In this document: one piece after another, positions 45,991 through 54,377 of the stretch
Position numbering within the stretch: position 1 is the stretch's first letter
Layout of the letters: every line of letters starts with the position of its first letter
NCBI GenBank assembly: GCA_028281765.1
Contig: JANQJF010000001.1
Coordinates: 106,217 to 170,216, forward strand
Direction of reading: 5' to 3'
DNA length: 64,000 nt
Origin: Planctomycetota bacterium
GTDB taxonomy: Bacteria; Planctomycetota; UBA1135; UBA2386
The notes under the pieces: generated by a model
Told to the model about the DNA's origin: nothing
The model's input: the letters and a program-made list of their open reading frames with translations, nothing else
The model's database searches: none
Position numbers and translations under genes: made by a program

Positions 45991-47825
45991 GACGCCTCCT
46001 CCACGCCGAGTTCTCTCTCGAGCCCCTCGCGCTGGCTCTGCTGCGCGTAGACCTCGGCGTAGTAACCGCCGAGCGCGACGAGTTCGTCGTGTGTACCGGA
46101 CTCCCGGATCCGGCCCTCGTCCAGCACGAGGATCCGATCCGCGTCGCGTACAGTGCTGAGGCGATGCGCGACGACGACGGTGGTGCGATCGGCCATCAAA
46201 GGTCGAAGCCGGGCGAGGATCGCGTCCGCCGTGTGCGTGTCCACCGCCGAGAGCGTGTCGTCCAGGAGCAGCACACGTGGCCGCAGGATCGCGCAACGAG
46301 CCAGCGAAGTGCGCTGCCGCTGCCCGCCGCTGAGGTTGATCCCCCGCTCCCCGAGCATCGTCTCGAGTCCGGCGGGAAGCTGATCGAGGTCGGCAGACAG
46401 CTGCGCGACCTCTACGGCGTCTCGCACCTGCTCCATCGGCGCCTCGGGCTCGCCGAACCGCACGTTGTTCGCGACCGTGTCACTGAACAAGAACGCGTCC
46501 TGCGGCGCCACGGCGACCTGCCTTCGAACTTCGGGCAGAGGCAGTTCAGTGATGTCGTTCCCGTCGATTCGCACCATGCCCGGGTCGATCTCCACCTGGC
46601 GAGCGAGTGCACGGAGCAACGTCGACTTCCCCGAACCGACGGGCCCCACGACGCCGAGCGTCGTGCCTGCCGGAACGCGAAACGACACATCCTCGAGAAC
46701 GACGCGTCCTCCGCGCACTTCGCCCTCCTCGAGCGAACCGCTCAGGAAGATCTCGTCCTTCGAACTCGCGAACTCGACGCGAAGCCTGCTCACATCGATC
46801 TCACCGTCCCGGATCTCGCCTTCGCCGTGACCGTCCGCGATCGTAACCGGCATGTCGAGGATCTCGCCGATGCGCCCCAACGCGGCCGCGCCGCGCTGCA
46901 GCGAACTCAGCACGAAGCCCAGCGTACGCGTCGGCCCGGCGAGCATCCCGAGATAGAGGATGAACGCGACGAGCTGCCCCACCGTGACCGCGCCGCTCGA
47001 AACCGCGGGGGCCCCGACTGCGAGCACCAAGAACGTGCTGAGGGCCGCGAGGAACGTCATCGTGGCCGTCAGGATCGCGCGGCTCCCGGCGACCGAGACC
47101 ATCGTCGCGCGGTACTCCAGACACAGCTCGTCGAATCGCTGTCGATCGAAGTCCTCGACGACGAGGCTGCGGATCACTCGCTGTCCGCTCAGGCTTTCGT
47201 CGACCTTCGCACTGACGTCGCCGAGCTTCTCCTGCGCGGCCCGCGAACCTTCCTGCACGCGCCGCGCGAGCCTTCGCGCCAGGTAGAGGAAGAACGGGAA
47301 TGGCGCGAGCCCGACGAGCGTGAGCATCGGATCCGCCGCGACCATGAACGCGATTCCGACCGAATACAGCACTCCCGTCTCGACGAGATACATGAACACC
47401 GGCCCCAGCAGACCCTGCACGTTCTGCATGTCGTTGACGGTGCGCGACATGATGTGCCCGGTGCGATGCCGCACATAGAACGACGGCGCGAGTCGCAGCA
47501 GCTGCGCGAACACGTCGGTCCGCACGTCGTGCACCGCTAGGCGACTGTTGCCGAGGATCATCAAACGACTGGTCGTGCGAATGAACGCACCCGCCGCCGC
47601 AGCCGCGATCATGAGGAGCGCGCCGACGAGGATCTGCTCCCGGAGCCGGCCCGCATCTTCCGGCGCCACGTCCGTGGTCTCGCGCAGGGAATCGATCGAG
47701 TCGCCGAGCAGAAACGGGATCGAGAATCGCAGCGCGACGGCGGCGATCACACAGGTCGCACCGACAGTGTATCGCCAGCCGTAGCGGTGGAGGTACGGAA
47801 GGAGTCGGCGAAGCTGGGCGAGCAC
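45987..47825 (-). CDS. ABC exporter half-transporter with degenerate Walker B
   Basis: A 612-aa protein from a GTG at 47825. The frame runs on upstream but would pass through a divergent gene, and TATCGT lies nine bases before this GTG. There are six transmembrane segments (about 15-315), then an ATPase domain with GPVGSGKST, a consensus LSGGQRQ and Walker B LLLDDTLSAVD, where Asp replaces the catalytic Glu. In heterodimeric exporters this subunit supplies the degenerate ATP site, completed by the variant signature (LSAGE) of the partner. It is translationally coupled to the partner gene. Confidence 0.87.
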   Translation of the reverse strand: MLAQLRRLLPYLHRYGWRYTVGATCVIAAVALRFSIPFLLGDSIDSLRETTDVAPEDAGRLREQILVGALLMIAAAAAGAFIRTTSRLMILGNSRLAVHDVRTDVFAQLLRLAPSFYVRHRTGHIMSRTVNDMQNVQGLLGPVFMYLVETGVLYSVGIAFMVAADPMLTLVGLAPFPFFLYLARRLARRVQEGSRAAQEKLGDVSAKVDESLSGQRVIRSLVVEDFDRQRFDELCLEYRATMVSVAGSRAILTATMTFLAALSTFLVLAVGAPAVSSGAVTVGQLVAFILYLGMLAGPTRTLGFVLSSLQRGAAALGRIGEILDMPVTIADGHGEGEIRDGEIDVSRLRVEFASSKDEIFLSGSLEEGEVRGGRVVLEDVSFRVPAGTTLGVVGPVGSGKSTLLRALARQVEIDPGMVRIDGNDITELPLPEVRRQVAVAPQDAFLFSDTVANNVRFGEPEAPMEQVRDAVEVAQLSADLDQLPAGLETMLGERGINLSGGQRQRTSLARCAILRPRVLLLDDTLSAVDTHTADAILARLRPLMADRTTVVVAHRLSTVRDADRILVLDEGRIRESGTHDELVALGGYYAEVYAQQSQREGLERELGVEEAS

Positions 47826-47834
47826 TGCGTGCAG

Positions 47835-47840
47835 ACGATA
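47835..47840 (-). promoter_or_regulatory. Candidate -10 box TATCGT, leaderless promoter
   Basis: TATCGT on the reverse strand ends nine bases before the GTG at 47825 and supports that start. Confidence 0.4.
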
Positions 47841-47854
47841 GCTCGCCGCGCCGC

Positions 47855-47860
47855 TACATT
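47855..47860 (+). promoter_or_regulatory. Candidate -10 box TACATT, leaderless promoter
   Basis: TACATT ends eight bases before the GTG at 47869. Confidence 0.4.
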
Positions 47861-47868
47861 CCCCCACG

Positions 47869-49014
47869 GTGACAGACTCCTTCGACGTGATCGTGATCGG
47901 TGCCGGGACGGTCGGCTCCGCGGCCTGTGACGCCATCGCGCGCCGGGGGGCGCGATGCCTCGCACTGGAACAATTTGACGTCGGCCACGAACTCGGATCG
48001 AGCGGCGGCCGCACGCGACTGATCCGGCGGGCCTACTTCGAACACCCGGACTACGTGCCGCTCCTCGAGCACGCATACGCCGGCTGGGATGCTCTCGCCG
48101 CGGATGCGGAGACCGAGATCCTCGCGCGAACGGGGCTGTTCTATGCTGGCGCCGAGGACGGCGCGCTGCTCGCGGGCAGCCGCCGCGCCGCGAGTCTTCA
48201 CGGAATCCCCCTGCACACCGTCGACGCGAGCGAACTCGGGGCGCGGTTCCCGCAGTTCCGAATCCCGGACGATTGCATCGCGATGTTCGAACCGGACGCC
48301 GGCTTCGTGTTCGTCGAGCGCGGAATCCGATCATTCGTCGAGCGCGCCCGCCGCCACGGTGCGACCGTCCGTGAGGGCGAGACCGTCGAACGCTGGGATT
48401 CGGTCGACGGAGGGTTCGAGGTGACCACGAATCGGGGTGCGTATCGGAGCACGCGGCTCGTGGTGTGCGCCGGGGCATGGAGCGGTCGCGTCCTTCGCGA
48501 CCTTGGCGTCGATCTGCGCGTCACCCGACAGGTCGTCGCCTGGGTCGAGCCGTCGGAGGACGCGAAGGCGTTCGCTCGGGGCGCGTTTCCGTGCTGGGCG
48601 ATCCAGGACCCGGCCCCGGACTTCGAGGGCCTCTACTACGGCTTCCCCAGGCTCGAGGGCGACGCCGGGATCAAGACCGGCCATCACCGCCGCGGCCCGA
48701 CGGTCGATCCGAGGTCTGTCGATCGAACGGGAACGCCCGACGACGTTGCGTCTCTCTGGCCCGGACTGGAACGCTACGTCCCCGGTGCCGTGGGCTCCGT
48801 GCAGAGCTACTCGGTCTGCATGTACACCTACAGCCCGGACCAACACTTCATCCTCGGCCCCCACCCGTCGATCCGCGGGCTCTCGATCGCGTGCGGTCTC
48901 AGCGGGCACGGCTTCAAGTTCGCGCCGGTGCTCGGCCAGGCCCTCGCCGACTACGCGCTCGAAGAACGCACCGAACTGCCGGCGGAATTCCTCGCCCCGA
49001 GTCGGTTCGCCTGA
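47869..49014 (+). CDS. Monomeric sarcosine oxidase / N-methyltryptophan oxidase-like enzyme
   Basis: A 381-aa FAD oxidase starting at GTG 47869: VTDSFDVIVIGAGTVGSAAC, with the GxGxxG FAD motif. SSGGRTRLIRRAYFEHPDYV follows, as in the sarcosine oxidase/SolA family. Cys317, in SVCMYTYSPDQHF, corresponds to the cysteine that binds FAD covalently in monomeric sarcosine oxidase. Length is usual. The reaction is oxidative demethylation of an N-methyl amino acid giving formaldehyde and hydrogen peroxide; which one is unknown. It is divergent from the ABC exporter operon. Confidence 0.9.
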   Translation: MTDSFDVIVIGAGTVGSAACDAIARRGARCLALEQFDVGHELGSSGGRTRLIRRAYFEHPDYVPLLEHAYAGWDALAADAETEILARTGLFYAGAEDGALLAGSRRAASLHGIPLHTVDASELGARFPQFRIPDDCIAMFEPDAGFVFVERGIRSFVERARRHGATVREGETVERWDSVDGGFEVTTNRGAYRSTRLVVCAGAWSGRVLRDLGVDLRVTRQVVAWVEPSEDAKAFARGAFPCWAIQDPAPDFEGLYYGFPRLEGDAGIKTGHHRRGPTVDPRSVDRTGTPDDVASLWPGLERYVPGAVGSVQSYSVCMYTYSPDQHFILGPHPSIRGLSIACGLSGHGFKFAPVLGQALADYALEERTELPAEFLAPSRFA

Positions 49015-49017
49015 GGA

Positions 49018-50115
49018 CTACTCGATCCGGATCGCGATGCCACCAGGGTGAGAGCCGGTCGCGATCTGCGCCGCGTCACTCGCCTCGCTCTCGACCTGCC
49101 ACCCGCGCACGAGCGCCGGGGGCGGGCACCCGATCTCGATCGTGCGGTAGTTGCTCGCGACAAACCCACCACCGGCGACCGGTGCGATGTTCTGCACGTA
49201 AAGGAGCGCACCACACAAGTCCGGCGTGCGGGGAAGCGGCACTCCCATACCCTCGGTGAAGGGTGGGATATCGCCGATCGGGCTGGTCGACTGCAGGGAC
49301 AGCATGAACCCGCTCGAGGGGTCGACATACAGGTAGCAGCCGGGCGATCCAGGAAGCATGAGGCGCTGTTGGAGCAACTCGGCGGTTACGAAGATCCCCA
49401 CGGGAACCTGCGGTGGGAATCCTGATCCAGAGACATGAAACGCGGTTCCGAGCTCGAATTGCCCGATGGTGTCGACGATCGCCGCGTTCGCCGCCGGCAT
49501 GTACGGACAGCCAAATTCCTCGGCGATCGAAGTCCCCGGAATCGGACTCTCGATGTGATCGACGTATGCATCGAGCCGCGCTGCATCGCCACCCGTGTTC
49601 GAGTTGCCGGCAACTCGGATCTGCACGACGAACGCACCGCCGATAGGAATCTTCAACGGCAACGGCTCAGCCAGCACGAAGCGGAATTGTCCACCCGGCC
49701 CGCCCCATGCCTCGGGGCCATCCGTCGCGTTCGCGTCCGCGACATACGTGAACGGTGCAGGACCGAAGATCGGATGCAGCGGCTCGCTGAGGTTTTGGCC
49801 GAACGTCGCCCCGACCTCGTCGACGCTTCGCTCCGTGACGCCGATCTCGATCGTCAGGCTCTGGATCGTTTGCGTCGAGGCCGACGCCCCCGCGTCGGGA
49901 CCGTCGAAGCGGAAGGACACCGCGTGCACGTCGAACGTGTCCACCCCGGCCGTCGCCGCGACCTCGTAGAACTGCTGAAGGCGAGCCGACTCGACCATCA
50001 GCGGGCACGCCGCGGACTCGGCGAGGTCGAACGCGTCCGGGAACAGCGGCGAAGGGAACGACTGGGCACCGGTGATGCCGGCGGTCAGGGCGATTGCGAA
50101 CGGAATGCGCATCAT
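49018..50115 (-). CDS. Secreted protein of unknown function with the shared C-terminal domain
   Basis: A 365-aa protein with a signal peptide (MMRIPFAIALTAGITGAQ). Residues about 20-220 contain no known domain but read as a beta-sandwich; a cysteine pair is likely. Residues about 245-345 include LPGSPGCYLYVDPS and VPLPRTPDLCGALLYVQNIA, matching the C-terminal domain shared by secreted proteins in this window. A tail of about 20 residues follows. The gene lies downstream of the kinase-sigma operon in the same direction, 107 bases from its end. Confidence 0.75.
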   Translation of the reverse strand: MMRIPFAIALTAGITGAQSFPSPLFPDAFDLAESAACPLMVESARLQQFYEVAATAGVDTFDVHAVSFRFDGPDAGASASTQTIQSLTIEIGVTERSVDEVGATFGQNLSEPLHPIFGPAPFTYVADANATDGPEAWGGPGGQFRFVLAEPLPLKIPIGGAFVVQIRVAGNSNTGGDAARLDAYVDHIESPIPGTSIAEEFGCPYMPAANAAIVDTIGQFELGTAFHVSGSGFPPQVPVGIFVTAELLQQRLMLPGSPGCYLYVDPSSGFMLSLQSTSPIGDIPPFTEGMGVPLPRTPDLCGALLYVQNIAPVAGGGFVASNYRTIEIGCPPPALVRGWQVESEASDAAQIATGSHPGGIAIRIE

Positions 50116-50222
50116 GAGGGAGCTGCGGGGACAACCCACGGCATCTAGGACCGGGGCGCCGCGGCCGTGACAGGCATTTTCGCGGAAATCCCCGGAGCCC
50201 GCCAGCAGGCCCCAAAACGGCC

Positions 50223-50774
50223 CTACTCGGGCTCCAGGAGCGCGGCGAGCCGTACGAGCGCACGACGGAGTTGGGTGCGCGAGGCCTCGGCGGTCCGCCC
50301 CATCTGTTCCCCAGCCGCCGCGTGCGAGAGCCCGGCGATCTTGGTCAGCGAGATCACTTCCTGGTCGTCCGGAGACAGCTCCTGGAACGCGCGCTCGAAC
50401 CGCTCGACCTGTTCTCGTGCGCTCGCATCGCGACTCGGTGTCACGCAGCTGGCGTAGCACTGGAGCAGCGCGGCATCGGGATCCGCCGCACCGGCCTCGC
50501 GCCCGACATTGCGCCGATCGGACCGGTGGTGCCGCGCCTTCTGCATGATCTTGCGGAGCGCCGCGGTGTAGAGCCACGCCCGCAGGGCCGCGTCACCGCG
50601 AAAGTCGAACCGTCCGCGTTCCTCGATCAGCTCTCGGCAGACGGACTGCAGCACGTCGGCACTCGACTCCCGCGCCGAGAGCGCCGGACCCATCCGCAGG
50701 CGGATGAACGCTTGCAGCATCGGCATGTTCTGCTCGAGCAGCTCGGCAATTCGTGTCTCGTCGAAGTCGGTCAC
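50223..50774 (-). CDS. ECF sigma factor coupled to a Ser/Thr kinase
   Basis: A 183-aa sigma factor. Region 2 is visible as SADVLQSVCRELIEERGRFD with ALRAWLYTAALRKIMQKARH, and region 4 as LSPDDQEVISLTKIAGLSHA followed by EQMGRTAEASRTQLRRAL. Its start overlaps the stop of the kinase gene (ATGA at 50771-50774), so the kinase is translated first. This organisation is widespread in planctomycetes, where kinases and sigma factors appear to form one signalling module. Confidence 0.9.
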   Translation of the reverse strand: MTDFDETRIAELLEQNMPMLQAFIRLRMGPALSARESSADVLQSVCRELIEERGRFDFRGDAALRAWLYTAALRKIMQKARHHRSDRRNVGREAGAADPDAALLQCYASCVTPSRDASAREQVERFERAFQELSPDDQEVISLTKIAGLSHAAAGEQMGRTAEASRTQLRRALVRLAALLEPE

Positions 50775-53149
50775 TTTCCGGTTTCCTTCGCGGCGCGGAA
50801 CCGCGCGCGCTCGGCGTCGAGCGCGTCGCTGTCACCGAGGTGCTCGAGAAGCTGGCACAGATACGCGTGATGCCCCCGGTCGTTCGGCATCAGAGTCACC
50901 AATCGAGAATACGCATCCGCCGCGCCGCGCGCAGAGCCGGCCCGGGCCTGGGCCGAGCCGAGACCGATCCACCCCTGCGGCCAGTCCGGCTGCAGCTCGA
51001 CGACTCTCTCGAACGCCTCGATCGCGGCGTCGAACTCTCCCAGGCGATATCGCAGCGAGCCGATGTTGTTCCACGCTTCGTGATACTTCGGCTCGAGCTC
51101 GACAGCCTTCGCGAACGCCTCCAGAGCCGCACCGCCGTCACTGTTCATCAGCGCGACGCCGAGGTTGTAGAACGCGCCCGGGAATCGTGGCGCGAGTTCG
51201 GTGGCGCGCTGGAGGATCGGGACGGAGCGCGCAGGCTCGTCGGAGTAGAGGTACGCAATGCCGAGATCGACGTGCGTCCGCGGGTCGGCATCATCGATCT
51301 CGATAGAGCGCTCGAGCGATTCGATCGCGCCGCGTCCGTCGCGATTGCGCAACCTCGCGACTCCGAGCGCCCCGTGAGCCCAGGCGAGGGAGTCGTCCAG
51401 CGAGATCGCGCGACGCAAATGCGAGATCGCGAGCTGGGTATCGAGATCCAGCAAGGCGAATCCCGACCAATACGCCGCGACGGCGCTGTCGGGCCAGTGC
51501 TGTTCCAGCGCTTCGGCAGCCAACCGGGCCGCAGACTCGTCCCCGACCGTGTGCGCGGCGTTTGCGAGTCCGACGTGAAACAGGAGTCGCGCGCGGTCCG
51601 AGCGCACGATGGCTTCTCGCGCGTTCGCGAGTCCGCGGGCTCGCCCCGTGGCGTCGCCCCGCTCTCCGCCGAGCGACGACCAGAGCGACGCGACGAACGC
51701 TCGCGCCGCGGGATCCGAGACGTCCCGCGCGTCCTCGCCGCAGCTCATCGCGAGTCCCGCCAACGCGATCGGATCGGCGGGCCATTCGGACAGGACCGCC
51801 CGGAAGCGCTGCTCCGCGCGCACGTGGTCGACCCGCACGAGCGTCGTGAATGCCTCCGCGAGCATCGCCTCCCGACGGTCCGCATCGAGCTTCTCACGGC
51901 CAGCCGCGACTTCGTCTGCCTGACCGTAGACGTACCCCCCAAACCCGACGGCTCCGAGGAGAAGGGTGAGACACATTCCGTAGACGGCCGCACGCAATGG
52001 CTCCCGACGCACGAATCGTCCGAATCGCCGGACCGCCGTCTGGCGCGGAGCGGCCAACGGAGACGACGACACGAACGCGCGGAGGTCCGCTGCGACCTCA
52101 CCCGCAGTCGCATACCGCCGCGCCGGATCCTTCTCGAGGCAGCGCGCCACGATCCCTCCGAGTCCGCCCAAACGGTGCAGGTCCGGCGGATCCTTGGTCA
52201 TGATCTCGTGGATCGCCACCTCGGGGGACGACGCGTCGAACGCCGATTGCCCGGTCAGCATCTCGTAGAGCATCGCCCCGAACGAGAAGACGTCGCTGCG
52301 CGCATCGACGGCCTTGCCTTCGAGCTGCTCGGGCGCCGTGTACGGGACCGATCCGAGCATCGCTCCGGATCGAGTGAGCGTCGCACCGCCCTCGTAGCGT
52401 GCGAGACCGAAGTCGAGCAGCATCGGACGACCGTCCGCCCGGACCATGACGTTCGACGGCTTGACGTCCCGATGCACGACGCCGCGCTCGTGGGCGTGCT
52501 GCAAGGCATCCGCGACATACGCGAGGAGCATCGCGACGGTGATGTTCCAGTCCGCTTCCATCCCGCCCAGTCGCACCGCGAACGCATCCCGATCGAGATT
52601 CGGGACCGCGGCGGCGCAAGCCGTGACCAGATCCATCGCGCGCACGGACCCCACACGACCATGGATCGACTTCATCAGCGTCGCCAGCGAGCAGCCATCG
52701 ACGTAGGCCATCGCGAGGTAGGCGACGCCATCGGCCTGGCCCACCTCGAACACCGGCACGATGTTCGGATGCTCGAGCTTGGCGACGACGGCGGCCTCAC
52801 GGTCGAAGCGCTGACGCGCGATTCCGAACAGGGCCAGTTCGGGCCGCAGCACCTTCAGGGCGACGTCTCGACCCAGCGACTCCTGATACGCGCGAAACAC
52901 GACCCCCATGCCGCCGGCCCCGATCCTCTCCCGAATCGCGAACTCGCCGATGCGCTCCGGCATCGTGACATCGTCCTCGGCCTCGTCCAGCAAGCCGAGC
53001 GACTGCAGGGCGTCGAAGCGCGCGCGCAGGGTCGGCGCGAGATCGGGGTTGGCGACGCACAAGTCGTCGAGTGCCTTCGACCGCGAGTCGCCATCGCAGG
53101 CGAGCACGCTCTCGAGCATGAGGTCGAGCTTTTCGGGATCGTGAGCCAT
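50771..53149 (-). CDS. Membrane Ser/Thr protein kinase with TPR repeats
   Basis: A 792-aa protein. A short N-terminal region (about 1-65) precedes a PknB-type kinase domain with GAGGMG in the glycine loop (about 78-83), Lys99 in VALK, HRDVKPSN (226-233), DFG (246-248) and APE (272-274). The catalytic residues are intact. One transmembrane segment follows (about 387-409). The remainder (about 430-780) consists of TPR units such as GAIESLERSIEIDDADPRTH and EAFAKAVELEPKYHEAWNNI. Adjacent to and overlapping a sigma factor gene, so it probably controls that factor in response to an envelope or substrate signal. Confidence 0.93.
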   Translation of the reverse strand: MAHDPEKLDLMLESVLACDGDSRSKALDDLCVANPDLAPTLRARFDALQSLGLLDEAEDDVTMPERIGEFAIRERIGAGGMGVVFRAYQESLGRDVALKVLRPELALFGIARQRFDREAAVVAKLEHPNIVPVFEVGQADGVAYLAMAYVDGCSLATLMKSIHGRVGSVRAMDLVTACAAAVPNLDRDAFAVRLGGMEADWNITVAMLLAYVADALQHAHERGVVHRDVKPSNVMVRADGRPMLLDFGLARYEGGATLTRSGAMLGSVPYTAPEQLEGKAVDARSDVFSFGAMLYEMLTGQSAFDASSPEVAIHEIMTKDPPDLHRLGGLGGIVARCLEKDPARRYATAGEVAADLRAFVSSSPLAAPRQTAVRRFGRFVRREPLRAAVYGMCLTLLLGAVGFGGYVYGQADEVAAGREKLDADRREAMLAEAFTTLVRVDHVRAEQRFRAVLSEWPADPIALAGLAMSCGEDARDVSDPAARAFVASLWSSLGGERGDATGRARGLANAREAIVRSDRARLLFHVGLANAAHTVGDESAARLAAEALEQHWPDSAVAAYWSGFALLDLDTQLAISHLRRAISLDDSLAWAHGALGVARLRNRDGRGAIESLERSIEIDDADPRTHVDLGIAYLYSDEPARSVPILQRATELAPRFPGAFYNLGVALMNSDGGAALEAFAKAVELEPKYHEAWNNIGSLRYRLGEFDAAIEAFERVVELQPDWPQGWIGLGSAQARAGSARGAADAYSRLVTLMPNDRGHHAYLCQLLEHLGDSDALDAERARFRAAKETGK

Positions 53150-53162
53150 TCGACGTCGGCGA

Positions 53163-53168
53163 ATCGTA
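53163..53168 (-). promoter_or_regulatory. Candidate -10 box TACGAT for the kinase-sigma operon
   Basis: TACGAT on the reverse strand ends 13 bases before the kinase ATG at 53149, giving a very short leader. Confidence 0.3.
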
Positions 53169-53221
53169 GTCGCGATGTCACGGATCGCGAAGCCCGCCTG
53201 CCGGCATCGCTCCGGGTCGGG

Positions 53222-53227
53222 TATCCT
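53222..53227 (+). promoter_or_regulatory. Candidate -10 box TATCCT, leaderless promoter
   Basis: TATCCT ends six bases before the GTG at 53234, which begins a lipoprotein signal. Confidence 0.4.
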
Positions 53228-53233
53228 GATGTC

Positions 53234-54274
53234 GTGCTGCGCTGGCTGTCACTGTGCTTGGTGCTCTTCACTTCGGGCTGCGGGTTCCCGCTGCACGTCG
53301 CGCTGTGGCACGACGAAGTGCCCGTGCATCCTCGCCACGCGACAACCGAAGTGCGGTGCGAAGTTCACGAATCCCGCGGACAGATCACCGACAACGCGGG
53401 CGATACGTGTGTCGCGATCGAGCTCGTGCCGGTCGATGACACGCACGGCGTCAAGCACGCGAGGCGCTGGAGCCACGACCGTCGCGGCCATCTACACCTC
53501 CGCCCTCGACCGTCGACACGAACGTGGTTCTTCGGTGCCGCAGCGGAACTCCGGCAGCCACGATCGTGGGACGTCAAGGTCTACGGCGGCTCCCGCGTCG
53601 GCGGCAGCACCGGCACGAACGCCCGCGTCACGATCCGCGGTCGCGCGCCGATCGAGGTGTTCGGATGCGCCGATGACCGCGAAGAGACCAACGACGAGCC
53701 GTTCCGACCATTTGTGCTCGGGCCGCAGTGGGAACGGGACGCGCTCCTTGGTGTCGACGTGCACGACTGGTCGCACCTCCTCGGCGGCGCCCGCTCCACC
53801 ACCTGCGTGCCCGTCGCCTGGATCGACCGGCGCGGAGAGTCGCACCCCAGGGCGTCAGACCGCAGCCGCGCGGACGACTACGACCTGGTGCTCGAGTGCG
53901 CCCACGCCGACGGTCCCCCCACGCGATGGCGGATTCCCGGGTCGATCTTGGCGTCCACGTTCGACCAGGAGCTGCGCCGCTCCGGGTCGGTCATCGCCTG
54001 GACCTACAGCGACGTCTGGACCGGTCGCCATCGAAGAGCGGGCGAATACGAGCCGCTCTCGTTTCCGCTCGAGTCGGCGACGATCACGTACGAATGGAGC
54101 TACGCGCAGCCATACGAGGGCCCATCGTTCTTGTGGAACGCCGCGCGCGTACTCGCGACTCCATTCGCCGTCACGATCGACTTCTTGGCGTCGACGAACC
54201 CCTCGATCGCACGGTTCCTGCACTGGCTTCTCGGGCCCGCGCCGACGGTCACACCGAACCGCGGCCGCAAGTAG
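53234..54274 (+). CDS. Putative lipoprotein of unknown function
   Basis: A 346-aa protein starting at GTG 53234 (LRWLSLCLVLFTSGCGF after the initiator). The lipobox reads TSGC, so the cysteine is probably lipidated. No known domain is seen; the mature part is rich in Arg, Asp and Trp and includes VKVYGGSRVGGS and YEWSYAQPYEGPSFLWNAAR. The frame is open for more than 800 codons upstream, opposite the kinase gene; that part is a shadow. It is divergent from the kinase-sigma operon, so it may belong to the same regulatory group. Confidence 0.75.
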   Translation: MLRWLSLCLVLFTSGCGFPLHVALWHDEVPVHPRHATTEVRCEVHESRGQITDNAGDTCVAIELVPVDDTHGVKHARRWSHDRRGHLHLRPRPSTRTWFFGAAAELRQPRSWDVKVYGGSRVGGSTGTNARVTIRGRAPIEVFGCADDREETNDEPFRPFVLGPQWERDALLGVDVHDWSHLLGGARSTTCVPVAWIDRRGESHPRASDRSRADDYDLVLECAHADGPPTRWRIPGSILASTFDQELRRSGSVIAWTYSDVWTGRHRRAGEYEPLSFPLESATITYEWSYAQPYEGPSFLWNAARVLATPFAVTIDFLASTNPSIARFLHWLLGPAPTVTPNRGRK

Positions 54275-54365
54275 CGATCCCGGCCCGAGACGGACTGGGT
54301 CTCAAACTGAGGCGACCCGGTCAACGCGTCGCGAACTCGCGTCGATAGCTCCCCTGACCAATTTT

Positions 54366-54372
54366 GGGAGGG
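54366..54372 (+). promoter_or_regulatory. Shine-Dalgarno GGGAGGG with an upstream complementary CTCCC
   Basis: GGGAGGG lies five bases before the ATG at 54378. CTCCC at 54349-54353 could pair with GGGAG at 54366-54370, which would hide the ribosome site in a hairpin. Confidence 0.4.
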
Positions 54373-54377
54373 TCTCG

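Noticed and set aside
47826..48014. Upstream extension of the first ABC half-transporter
   Set aside because: It would run through the start of the divergent oxidase gene, and the extra residues are not transporter-like.
50753..53233. Long forward open frame opposite the kinase gene
   Set aside because: Its product is an Arg-rich antisense reading of a well-supported kinase; the real lipoprotein begins at the GTG at 53234.
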